In this document: piece by piece, positions 31,202 to 39,114 of the stretch
How the letters are laid out: every line of letters starts with the position of its first letter
How positions within the stretch are numbered: the first letter of the stretch is position 1
From: Lachnospiraceae bacterium
GTDB lineage: Bacteria > Bacillota > Clostridia > Lachnospirales > Lachnospiraceae
DNA: 64,000 nucleotides
Reading direction: 5' to 3'
NCBI GenBank assembly: GCA_017443065.1
Contig: JAFSPF010000096.1
Coordinates: 58,966 to 122,965 of the forward strand
The notes under the pieces: model-generated
What the model saw: the letters and a program-made list of their open reading frames with translations, nothing else
Told to the model about the DNA's origin: nothing
Database searches by the model: none
Made by a program: the position numbers and the translations under genes

Positions 31202-32209
31202 TTGGAAAATCAACAAAGAATTCAACTTTCTGAGGAGGAAGTAAAACGAAGAGTACGTGAGATGAACCTGATCGACGGCTTTTTATTCGATCAGGTTGCC
31301 ACGAAAGAGGATACGGCAGAGGAGTTCAGCAGATTATTACTCAGACCGATTCTGGGAAGAGAGCCCGGCAGGCTGAGGGTGCATGTACAGAAGCATCTGC
31401 CGAATTCTTATCCGGAGAAACACGGATCTCGACTGGACTTCCTCGTGGAGGAGTATTTGGAAGAAACTTCGGAAATACAACTGCCGACGGATATCTATGA
31501 TTATGAGCCGGAAAAGAAGGCATACGAAAAGCCGTTCCTGCCAAAAAGAGTGCGCTTCTACCGGTCGATGATTGATCATCTGCAGTTACGTTCCGGTGTA
31601 TCATATGAGAAACTGCCGCGGGTCTATATCATTTTTATTACGGATTTTGACCCCTTCGACTTAAACCGGATGGTATACACGGTCAGAAACAGATGTGTCG
31701 AAGCGCCGGATATGCCCTATGAAGACGGTGCGGAAAACCTGTTCCTGTACTGCGAAGGAGAAGCCGGAGACTGTTCGGAAGAACTGAGAGATCTGTTGCG
31801 GTATATTGTTTCGTCAAGGAAGGAAAACGCAGTCAGCGATGCACTGCAGCGTCTGCATACGATCGTGGAGGATGTCAAAAACAGCACGGAGGTGACAAAA
31901 ACAGCCATGTGGAATGAATACGTACAGAAAATGCATGACGATGATCTGATCCGTGTCACACGGGAAGCGGCAATCGAAGAAGGCAGGGAAGAAGGCAGAG
32001 AAGAAGGCAGAGAAGAAGGAAGAGATCTCCGCCTGATCATTCAAGTGCAGAAAAAACTGTCCAGGGGAAAGGAGATTGATCGGATCGCGGACGAACTTGA
32101 GGAAGAACGCGGAAGGATAGAGGAGATCGTCCGTGCGATTCATGATGCCGGTGAAGACAGCGAGCCGGAGGCAGTTTACGGGAGAATGCGTGAAACCGTG
32201 ACGGTGTGA
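31202..32209 (+). CDS. Rpn-family recombination-promoting nuclease (PD-(D/E)XK transposase-like)
   Basis: The TTG start at 31202 follows GGAGGAGGTGG. The 335-residue protein shows the Rpn/PDDEXK_2 pattern: DGFLFDQV at the N terminus, RLDFLVEEY with the catalytic Asp, TSEIQ as the E-x-Q motif, KRVRFYRSMID, and RVYIIFITDFDPF. A run of four GREE units near residue 260 is encoded by 12-base DNA repeats, and a Leu/Glu/Arg-rich C-terminal helical region follows. Family members promote RecA-independent recombination and have been tied to phage defence in some hosts. It is a lone gene behind its own promoters. Confidence 0.85.
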   Translation: MENQQRIQLSEEEVKRRVREMNLIDGFLFDQVATKEDTAEEFSRLLLRPILGREPGRLRVHVQKHLPNSYPEKHGSRLDFLVEEYLEETSEIQLPTDIYDYEPEKKAYEKPFLPKRVRFYRSMIDHLQLRSGVSYEKLPRVYIIFITDFDPFDLNRMVYTVRNRCVEAPDMPYEDGAENLFLYCEGEAGDCSEELRDLLRYIVSSRKENAVSDALQRLHTIVEDVKNSTEVTKTAMWNEYVQKMHDDDLIRVTREAAIEEGREEGREEGREEGRDLRLIIQVQKKLSRGKEIDRIADELEEERGRIEEIVRAIHDAGEDSEPEAVYGRMRETVTV

Positions 32210-32226
32210 ATGATAAAGCTGGAAAT

Positions 32227-32263
32227 GACAGGGGCTGTGCTTCGCACAGCCCCTGTCGTTTTT
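32227..32263 (+). terminator. Terminator after the Rpn-type gene
   Basis: A perfect 14-bp stem (GACAGGGGCTGTGC and its complement) with a TTC loop is followed by GTTTTT. Confidence 0.9.
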
Positions 32264-32277
32264 GCGCAGGAGGACCG

Positions 32278-33462
32278 TTATCTGGTGAACAGGGTCAGTG
32301 CACCGCCTTCGAAGGAGGGACCGAGCAATTGGATTTCCAGGGGTTCGTTTGGTCCGATCTCCATGCTTTTGCGCAGTTCGTCTTCCGTTTTGGCACAGCG
32401 CAGGATCGTGCCGCCTGTCGGATAGAAGATCTGCTGGTATGCAAGTGTTGTGTTCTGATACGTCTGATCATTCATGGCATTAGACATCTGCTTGCCGTTT
32501 GCACCCAGGTTTACCGTCATCAGCGGCTGGAAGTGTTTTTCAGAACCCTCCGCCGGAAGCAGGATAACGGTCGTGCCGAGATCATCCAGACGTGCATAGA
32601 TGTCCAGTGTGTACGCTTCGCCGGTTGTGATGTATGTTCCGTCGAAGGAGGCGACAGGATCGCCGAAGTATTTGCGGTAGCTCTTTCCGTTGTAATCCGC
32701 AGTTTCAAGTGTCACATAGTGCCATTCCTCCTCGCTGTCGGAACCGATCTGAACTTTGAAGGCGAAACCGATTGTTTCAATCGGGAATTCCTCCGGACTT
32801 ACACCAAGCGCGGACAGGATGGAGTGATCATATCTGCCCGTTTCATACCCGTTTTGCGTGGACACACTCCTTGTTTCCCCGGCCTCCACGCGGCTCCATT
32901 CGCCGAGCGGATCGAAAATATACATGATCCCTTCCGGCTCCAGTTCGTTGAAACAGATGGACTGCATTTCGACTGTCGCGATTTTGTTGTCCGGATGATT
33001 GTTCTCCAGCGTGAAATCAAAGTAGGCCACCATGAGGCCTTCGTCCACAACACGAATACCGTCGAAAACAAAGCGCACACCGTCCCGCTCAAAGAGTAAG
33101 CTGTCCCTCGTGCGGATGCTGGCTAAGCTTTTGTCGTAGCCGCTTTCAGGCATTCCTGCCTCGGGTGCTTCCGGAGCCATTTCTGCCTCAGGCGCTTCCG
33201 GAGCCATTTCCGCCTCCATGACTTCTGCTTCTTCCGCGGCGTTGGATTCCGCTGTTACAGGCAGCGCGGCCGGTGATGGTGCGGTTGGCTTTGGTGAAAA
33301 CTCGTTGATTAATGAGGAAAGCGCTGCCTCCGCATTGTTTGTTTCCTTTCCACCGCAGCTTGTCAGTGTCGTCAGCACAAGTGCCATGACGCATAGTATC
33401 GCCGTGATCCGGATGGTGTATGGGTTCCGTTCCTTCAAGAGTGTCTTTGTGATGTGTTTCAT
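32278..33462 (-). CDS. Lipoprotein with Ala/Glu/Met/Pro-rich linker
   Basis: The start at 33462 follows GGAGGGAG. The 394-residue protein has a lipoprotein signal with TSCGG near residue 28, so it should be anchored outside the membrane. A low-complexity linker between residues 60 and 100 contains repeated EAPEAEMAP units. The remainder is a beta-rich domain with two similar-looking halves (FELEPE..., YDF.LENN patterns). That layout resembles DUF5067/immunoglobulin-like lipoproteins of Clostridia, but I do not recognise a family with certainty. It is the downstream partner of another lipoprotein gene. Confidence 0.7.
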   Translation of the reverse strand: MKHITKTLLKERNPYTIRITAILCVMALVLTTLTSCGGKETNNAEAALSSLINEFSPKPTAPSPAALPVTAESNAAEEAEVMEAEMAPEAPEAEMAPEAPEAGMPESGYDKSLASIRTRDSLLFERDGVRFVFDGIRVVDEGLMVAYFDFTLENNHPDNKIATVEMQSICFNELEPEGIMYIFDPLGEWSRVEAGETRSVSTQNGYETGRYDHSILSALGVSPEEFPIETIGFAFKVQIGSDSEEEWHYVTLETADYNGKSYRKYFGDPVASFDGTYITTGEAYTLDIYARLDDLGTTVILLPAEGSEKHFQPLMTVNLGANGKQMSNAMNDQTYQNTTLAYQQIFYPTGGTILRCAKTEDELRKSMEIGPNEPLEIQLLGPSFEGGALTLFTR

Positions 33463-33529
33463 GATGTACTCCCTCCAGTCAATGTAGTGTGATGATTTGG
33501 TTGATATCGTGATGGCCCGGGAATTTCCC

Positions 33530-34075
33530 TTATTGCGTGCGTTCCTCATAGGTCACCCAGTTTTTGCCGTCATAGGATACGATTTTGTTATAACTGGCTT
33601 TATTGATGAATTCTACAAAGGTCTGTTCGTCAACGACATCAAAACTGTCTGTCATCCAGTCCGGGTGTGCAGAGGAAAGAAGGGCGGATTTCCCTCCGTC
33701 GGTGAGCTTCAGTGTTAACGGGCAGTATTGGGCATAGGAAGAGGCCGATTCGCCGCCACGATCATACGCTTTTGTCAGATAGATGTGCGCTTCGCCGTCC
33801 TCGATCTCCAGTGTCCCGCGGTGGCTGCCATTGAGTTCGCTCATATAGACTGCAGTCCCGTCCGGAAAGATCTGCAGTCCGATGTAATTGTGGCTGTATT
33901 GGTCACTCCATTTGAAATCATCCCACAGGTAGGTATAATACCCGACATATTCTTTCCCCTTTGATCCGCCCCCGCAGCCGGAAAGCGTTACGGCAAGCAG
34001 TGCGCACAGAAGCGCAAGGAGCGCCACAGTGCGTTTCCTAAGGTTCCGTAAGGTGCGTGTTGTTTTTTGTTTCAT
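33530..34075 (-). CDS. Small lipoprotein
   Basis: The 181-residue protein starts behind GGGAGGAGAACATC. Its basic N terminus and hydrophobic stretch end in LSGCGGG, a lipobox. The mature part is rich in Tyr and Trp (VGYYTYLWDDFKW) and short strands, suggesting a compact beta domain. I do not recognise a family. The first 38 bases overlap the end of the small basic peptide gene upstream, and a second lipoprotein gene lies downstream on the same strand, so the three are likely one transcript. Confidence 0.7.
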   Translation of the reverse strand: MKQKTTRTLRNLRKRTVALLALLCALLAVTLSGCGGGSKGKEYVGYYTYLWDDFKWSDQYSHNYIGLQIFPDGTAVYMSELNGSHRGTLEIEDGEAHIYLTKAYDRGGESASSYAQYCPLTLKLTDGGKSALLSSAHPDWMTDSFDVVDEQTFVEFINKASYNKIVSYDGKNWVTYEERTQ

Positions 34076-34238
34076 GATGTTCTCCTCCCTTCGTTTGTTT
34101 GTTTTTCTGTTTCACGCGTACAGCAGCCTTCCGCGCGGCACGGGTATTTCCTTTCTTTCTGATTTCCTCCGGCATCTCGTATGCATTCCTGTCACGATGT
34201 ATCAGATACCGCAGGAGCAATACCGCCTTGTCCTTCAT
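34038..34238 (-). CDS. Small basic peptide, family shared with 63710-63832
   Basis: The ATG at 34238 follows GGGAGGTGG with four bases between. The 66-residue peptide begins MKDKAVLLLRYLIHRDRNAY, matching the peptide at 63710 at 9 of the first 20 positions with several conservative changes. Its tail is rich in Lys, Arg and Glu. A short amphipathic or membrane-surface helix (VLLLRYLIHR) with a basic tail is likely. The product has no known function. It overlaps the next gene by 38 bases. Confidence 0.55.
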   Translation of the reverse strand: MKDKAVLLLRYLIHRDRNAYEMPEEIRKKGNTRAARKAAVRVKQKNKQTKGGEHHETKNNTHLTEP

Positions 34239-34341
34239 CGCCACCTCCCTGCGCTGCCCTTGCCGGCGAATCCCAAAGCGTTTCCATATTGTTAGACGAC
34301 GATGAAGTGCATTTGATTTTGTGTTTTTACAAAAAACGTAA

Positions 34342-34363
34342 ATTCGTTTATATAATAACGAAT
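34342..34363. promoter_or_regulatory. Operator-like palindrome over a TATAAT box
   Basis: ATTCGTT and AACGAAT are perfect inverted arms around TATATAAT. On the plus strand TTTACA lies 17 bases before TATATA, so the site may overlap a promoter in the 34239-34495 gap before ychF. No other gene was seen in that gap. Confidence 0.45.
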
Positions 34364-34495
34364 AAACGTCCAATACCGGGTTTCCTGCATAGGTGACGGA
34401 AATGCAAGATTTAGATGCACTTCATTGTAAATAACCACATTCTGTGGTAAAATCAGCTGTTGAGACTTTTTGACACAGGGGAGTGAGACAGCTGC

Positions 34496-35593
34496 ATGAA
34501 ATTGGGCATTGTGGGTCTGCCGAATGTCGGCAAGAGTACCTTATTTAATTCCTTAACGAAGGCGGGGGCGGAGGCGGCCAATTACCCCTTCTGCACGATC
34601 GAGCCCAACAAGGGCATCGTTATCGTGCCGGATGAGCGGGTGGACAGGCTTTCTTCGCTCTTTCATTCCAAAAAGACGATCTACGCGACCATCGAATTCG
34701 TGGATATCGCGGGGCTGGTGGCCGGGGCTTCCAAGGGCGAGGGCCTGGGGAACCAGTTTCTTGCGCACATCCGTGAGGTGGACGCGATCGTCCATGTCGT
34801 GCGCTGCTTTGAAGATACAAATGTGACGCATGTGGATGGTACAATCGATGCGGTGCGCGATGTCGGGACGATCGACATCGAGCTGATCTTTGCGGACCTG
34901 GAGGTGCTGGAGCGCCGCATCGCAAAGATCGCAAAGACCGCCCGGATGGACAAGACGGCCGGAAAGGAGCATGCCTTTCTGCTGCGCATCAAGGAGCGCC
35001 TCGAGGGGAATCTTCCCGTGCGCGGCATCGAATGCGCGGATGAGGAGGAGAGTGCCTGGCTTTCCGGCTATCAGTTACTGACCAATAAGCCCGTGATCTT
35101 TGCGGCCAATGTGGAGGACGCGGATCTTGCGGATGACGCTCAGTCCAACGCACAGGTGCAGGCACTGCGCGCACATGCAAAGGAAACGGACGCGCAGGTC
35201 TTTGTCGTCTGCGCCAAGGTGGAGCAGGAGCTCTCCGAGCTGGAGGAGGAGGAAAAACAGGAATTTCTGCAGGAGCTTGGCATGAGCAGCTCCGGTCTGG
35301 ATAAGCTGATCGCCGCAAGCTATGAGACGCTGGGCCTCATGAGCTTCCTGACGACCGGTGAGGATGAGACAAGGGCCTGGACGATCCCCGTCGGCACAAA
35401 GGCGCCGAAGGCCGCCGGCAAAATCCACACGGATTTCGAGCGCGGCTTCATCAAGGCGGAGGTCATTTCGTATGAGGACCTGGTGCGCGAGGGAAGCGTT
35501 GCCGCCGCGCGGGAAAAGGGCCTGATGCGCATGGAGGGGAAGGAATACATCGTCAAAGACGGCGACGTGATTACCTTCCGGTTCAACGTATGA
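34496..35593 (+). CDS. ychF: Redox-regulated ATPase YchF/OLA1
   Basis: The 365-residue Obg-related P-loop ATPase has G1 GLPNVGKSTLFN near residue 7, the G3-equivalent DIAGLVAGASKGEG near 68, and the family's altered NKPV-type G4. The C-terminal TGS domain ends KDGDVITFRFNV. Length and motifs fit the family, which hydrolyses ATP and associates with ribosomes and stress response. Its stop overlaps the lgt start in ATGA, indicating one operon. Confidence 0.95.
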   Translation: MKLGIVGLPNVGKSTLFNSLTKAGAEAANYPFCTIEPNKGIVIVPDERVDRLSSLFHSKKTIYATIEFVDIAGLVAGASKGEGLGNQFLAHIREVDAIVHVVRCFEDTNVTHVDGTIDAVRDVGTIDIELIFADLEVLERRIAKIAKTARMDKTAGKEHAFLLRIKERLEGNLPVRGIECADEEESAWLSGYQLLTNKPVIFAANVEDADLADDAQSNAQVQALRAHAKETDAQVFVVCAKVEQELSELEEEEKQEFLQELGMSSSGLDKLIAASYETLGLMSFLTTGEDETRAWTIPVGTKAPKAAGKIHTDFERGFIKAEVISYEDLVREGSVAAAREKGLMRMEGKEYIVKDGDVITFRFNV

Positions 35594-36552
35594 CGGAAAC
35601 AGAGATCGCCTTCCCGCATCTGGGCATCGGCTTTTCCAATGTGCCGCGGAGCTTTACCGTCTTCGGCGTGGAGATCGCGCTCTACGGCATCATCATCACC
35701 TGCGGGATGCTGCTGGCGGTGGTGATTTGCTCGAAGATGGCGGAGAGGGAAGGTCTGAAGGGGGAAGAGGTCTGGAATTCCGCGATCTGGTGCATCGTGT
35801 TCTGCATCATCGGCGCAAGGATTTATTACGTGATCTTCTCCTGGGATGCGTACAAGGACAACCTCCTGCAGATTTTCAACCTGCGCGCGGGGGGACTGGC
35901 CTTTTACGGCGGACTGATCGCCGCCGTCGTGACACTTGTCGTGTATATGCGGCGCAAATCATTGCCCTTCCTGCGCTACGCGGACGTGATGGTGCACGGT
36001 GTCCTGATCGGACAGATCCTCGGGCGCTGGGGCAATTTCACCAACCGCGAGGCCTTCGGCGGTTATACGGACAGCCTCTTTGCGATGCGCCTGCCGTTGG
36101 CCGCGGTCCGCGCTTCGGACATCACGCCGGACATTGCGGCGCATGTGGAGGCCGGCACCAACTACATTCAGGTGCATCCGACCTTTCTGTATGAAAGCGC
36201 ATGGAACCTCTGCCTGCTGGTGCTGATGCTGCTGTTTACAAAAAAGAAGATGAGCCGCTTTGACGGCGAGCGCATGTGGATCTATCTCGGGGGCTACGGC
36301 CTCGGGCGTTGCCTGATCGAGGGCTTAAGGACAGACCAGCTGCGCTTCCCGGGGACGGAAATCGCGGTATCGCAGGTGCTGGGCGGCGCGCTTTTCCTTG
36401 CGGCCTGCGCGGTGATCCTGACCTTCCGCAGAAGGGCTTCGGCCGTGCGGACAGCGGAAGCGGAGAATACAGAGAATACAGAAGAAAAAGAAGAGGAGGC
36501 CGTGAACGCGGCAGCAGAGGCGGAAACGCCGGAACAAGAGGAAAACACATGA
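35590..36552 (+). CDS. lgt: Prolipoprotein diacylglyceryl transferase
   Basis: The 320-residue integral membrane enzyme transfers diacylglycerol from phosphatidylglycerol to the lipobox cysteine of prolipoproteins. The signature GRWGNFTNREAFG, with invariant residues, lies near position 139. The motifs GGLAFYGGL and HPTFLYES are also present, with about seven membrane segments. The acidic C-terminal tail (about 40 residues, rich in Glu and Ala) is unusual. Start and stop overlap the genes on both sides. The window encodes several lipoproteins that need this enzyme. Confidence 0.95.
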   Translation: MTETEIAFPHLGIGFSNVPRSFTVFGVEIALYGIIITCGMLLAVVICSKMAEREGLKGEEVWNSAIWCIVFCIIGARIYYVIFSWDAYKDNLLQIFNLRAGGLAFYGGLIAAVVTLVVYMRRKSLPFLRYADVMVHGVLIGQILGRWGNFTNREAFGGYTDSLFAMRLPLAAVRASDITPDIAAHVEAGTNYIQVHPTFLYESAWNLCLLVLMLLFTKKKMSRFDGERMWIYLGGYGLGRCLIEGLRTDQLRFPGTEIAVSQVLGGALFLAACAVILTFRRRASAVRTAEAENTENTEEKEEEAVNAAAEAETPEQEENT

Positions 36553-37607
36553 ACAAAGCCGTAAAGTACATTCTGCGCACACTGCTCGTCCTTCTGACCA
36601 TTGTACTCTGGGCGGTGCTGGTCGTCTTTCTTTCCATCCGGATCATCGTGAAGGGACCGAGCGTGGAGGCAAGGGATCTCTTTGTGACGAGCATGCTGGA
36701 GACCGGACAGATGAAATGGGTTGTCGGCATGGTGCTGGAAAATGAGGTGATCCAGGAAATCGTGAACAAGAATTCCATGGTGGCCATGGAGCAGGATTCC
36801 GATGCCTCGCTCATCCAGATCGCACAGGAGGATCCGGAGACGGCGGAGGAGCAGACGGAGCCGATCGTCGTGGAGAAGGTCGCCGGGGATAATTACACCG
36901 GCACGATGATGATCGTGAAGGATCCCTCCCGCGTCTTTGTCGGCACGACCTATCCCTGGGGCGAATACGGCAAGGAGCTGCATACGATCGTGAATGAACA
37001 GGGCGCGGTCGCGGGCATCAACGGGGGCTTATATGAATCCTCCGGCAACAAGGGCGGACACCCTTACGGACCGGTGGTGGTGCACGGCGAGATCCAGAAC
37101 ATGACGGGGCTTGCCCACCAGGGTCTTGTGCTGATCGGCTTTAATGAGGACAACATCCTCAACATCATTGACATCAACGGCATGGGGGAGGCGCAGGTAC
37201 GCCAGATCATCGAGCAGGAGCGCATCCGCGATGCGGTGGCCTTTCAGGAAGAGGCGACGGACGCCAACAACCATTTCGTGAAGCTCATCATCAACGGCGA
37301 GCGCCGCGAGATGAACGGCATGGGCTCCGGCGCGAATCCCCGCACGGCCATCGGGCAGACGGCGGACGGCAGGGTGCTGCTCTTTGTGACGGACGGCAGG
37401 GGTGCGAACGGACATCTGGGCGCGACGGCCTCCGATCTGATCGACGTGATGGAGCGCTACGGTGCGGTGAACGCGGCCAACCTCGACGGCGGCTCCTCCA
37501 CCAGCATGTATTATAACGGCGAATACTTACAGACCAGCGTGACACTGTATTATGCGAACTCCTCCTGGAACATTCCGACCTCGTTCCTGGTGGCACCCGA
37601 ACAGTAA
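36549..37607 (+). CDS. Membrane-anchored phosphodiester glycosidase (NAGPA family)
   Basis: The ATG at 36549 overlaps the lgt stop; an earlier Met lies within lgt. The 352-residue protein has one N-terminal membrane segment (residues 5-33) and an extracellular NAGPA/DUF2233 domain. Family marks are GPVVVHGEI near 177, NPRTAIGQ near 263, FVTDGRG near 277 and the NLDGGSSTSMYYNG block near 313. The human relative removes GlcNAc from mannose-6-phosphate tags. Bacterial members cleave related phosphodiesters, possibly of wall polymers; the substrate here is unknown. Confidence 0.88.
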   Translation: MNKAVKYILRTLLVLLTIVLWAVLVVFLSIRIIVKGPSVEARDLFVTSMLETGQMKWVVGMVLENEVIQEIVNKNSMVAMEQDSDASLIQIAQEDPETAEEQTEPIVVEKVAGDNYTGTMMIVKDPSRVFVGTTYPWGEYGKELHTIVNEQGAVAGINGGLYESSGNKGGHPYGPVVVHGEIQNMTGLAHQGLVLIGFNEDNILNIIDINGMGEAQVRQIIEQERIRDAVAFQEEATDANNHFVKLIINGERREMNGMGSGANPRTAIGQTADGRVLLFVTDGRGANGHLGATASDLIDVMERYGAVNAANLDGGSSTSMYYNGEYLQTSVTLYYANSSWNIPTSFLVAPEQ

Positions 37608-37626
37608 AAGACAGGAGAGAAGGATT

Positions 37627-39090
37627 TTGGATCAGAACTGGGAATGGGATGAATTTCTGGAGGACCGCTCCGTGCAGGCGCGGAAGGACTCGGCAGCCGC
37701 AGGCATAAAAAAAGAGACCACCGGCACGAGAAACGCTGCCGGAGCAAAGCCTTCCTCCGGCACAAGGCCGGCGGCTTCCGCTAAGACTGCGGGCGGCAAA
37801 AAGCCCGTCAGCGGAACGAAGAGCGCAGCGGCCGCAAGGAGCACCGGCGGAACGAAGAGTGCTTCCGGCACGAAGAAGCCGTCCGCCGGAAGGACCGCGT
37901 CTTCTGGAACGAAAAGACGTGCGGAGGGCTTCTCCAACGTTACCTCCCATAAGAAAAAGAGAAAGAAAAAGAAGAGCAAGGCCTTCTGGATCGGCTACGG
38001 CATCCTTGTGGCCGTCCTGCTTATCGCGCTCATCATCATCGTGAGAAGCGTCCGCGGGACCATGGAGGATTACCGCGACAATGTTCCGGAAACCGTGATC
38101 CGCGCACACCTTGCGGATTTGAGCGAAGCGGACATTCAGTCCATGTTTGTGAGCAACCCCGTCTATGAAACGCCGGAGGAGGCCGCGACCAACATCCGCG
38201 CCTTCCTTGCGGACGGCTCCGATCTCGTGATCCGCCGCGCGGATTACGCGGACCGGGGAGACGAAAAGGCCTACAGCGTTCACAAGGACGGTCGCAAGCT
38301 CTTCACCACCTATCTGAAGAGCCTGGAGCAGAAGAGCTGGATGGATCTCTTAAGCTATGACATCCTGGAATTCGCGGGCTACGAAGCGGAGCCGGATGTG
38401 GAGTTTTTCCGTTATGAGATCAAGGCACCCTCCGTTTTTGAGGTGACGGTGAACGGACGCCCGCTGCAGGATCCGGTCAGCACGGAGTCCTTCCAGGGCT
38501 TTGCCGACGGCGCGGAGCATGTGGCGGTGCCGGCCATCCACACCTATGTCGTGGATCACCTGACAAAGGAGGCGGCCATCGTTGCATCGGAGAACGGCGT
38601 GCAGTTCCCGGTGACGGTGCAGGAAAACATCGATCTCACGGAAACCTATGAGGCCTCCCATACCTTTGCCTCCACGGAGGAAGCGGGGATTGATTTTGAC
38701 GCGATTCAGTTTGCGAAGCAGTGGTCGATGTTCTTAAGGGATGATCTCGGCGGCAACCTCCACGGCTACGGCCAGCTGGAGCCCTACTTCATCCCCGGCA
38801 CCAGCATGCAGGAAAAGGCAAAGCAGTGGGGTTCCTCCATTGACATCACCTTCACCTCGGCGCACACGCTGAACAATCCGCCCTTCACAAACGAGGCGGT
38901 GACACGCGTCGTCAAGTATGACGAGAATACGGCCGCGGTGGATGTTTACCTGGAAATGCACATGACCCTGACGAAGACCGGGGAAGCCCGGACGGATGTC
39001 TTTAATTCCACGATCTATCTGGTGCGGACCGGAGACGGTGTCTGGAAGGTGGCGAACATCCGCGAGAATACGGAAGAAGAAAACCTCTGA
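37627..39090 (+). CDS. Membrane protein with a low-complexity cytoplasmic tail and extracellular domain
   Basis: The TTG start at 37627 follows AGGAGAGAAGGA; ATG candidates upstream lie in the previous gene. Residues 20-100 are low complexity (Lys, Ala, Gly, Ser, Thr, with repeated GTK and SGT units), strongly basic and disordered. A KKKRKKKKS patch precedes a membrane segment near 120-145. About 340 extracytoplasmic residues follow, with some repeated patterns. No family is recognised. It lies 19 bases after the phosphodiester glycosidase and is the last gene of the ychF-lgt group, so a role at the envelope is likely. Confidence 0.75.
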   Translation: MDQNWEWDEFLEDRSVQARKDSAAAGIKKETTGTRNAAGAKPSSGTRPAASAKTAGGKKPVSGTKSAAAARSTGGTKSASGTKKPSAGRTASSGTKRRAEGFSNVTSHKKKRKKKKSKAFWIGYGILVAVLLIALIIIVRSVRGTMEDYRDNVPETVIRAHLADLSEADIQSMFVSNPVYETPEEAATNIRAFLADGSDLVIRRADYADRGDEKAYSVHKDGRKLFTTYLKSLEQKSWMDLLSYDILEFAGYEAEPDVEFFRYEIKAPSVFEVTVNGRPLQDPVSTESFQGFADGAEHVAVPAIHTYVVDHLTKEAAIVASENGVQFPVTVQENIDLTETYEASHTFASTEEAGIDFDAIQFAKQWSMFLRDDLGGNLHGYGQLEPYFIPGTSMQEKAKQWGSSIDITFTSAHTLNNPPFTNEAVTRVVKYDENTAAVDVYLEMHMTLTKTGEARTDVFNSTIYLVRTGDGVWKVANIRENTEEENL

Positions 39091-39114
39091 TCCCTTGCCG
39101 GAAAGAGACGATGC

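Noticed and set aside
31005-31244. 79-codon frame upstream of the Rpn-type gene
   Set aside because: It begins within the -10 box of the promoter, has no binding site and overlaps the true start; it is probably untranslated leader.
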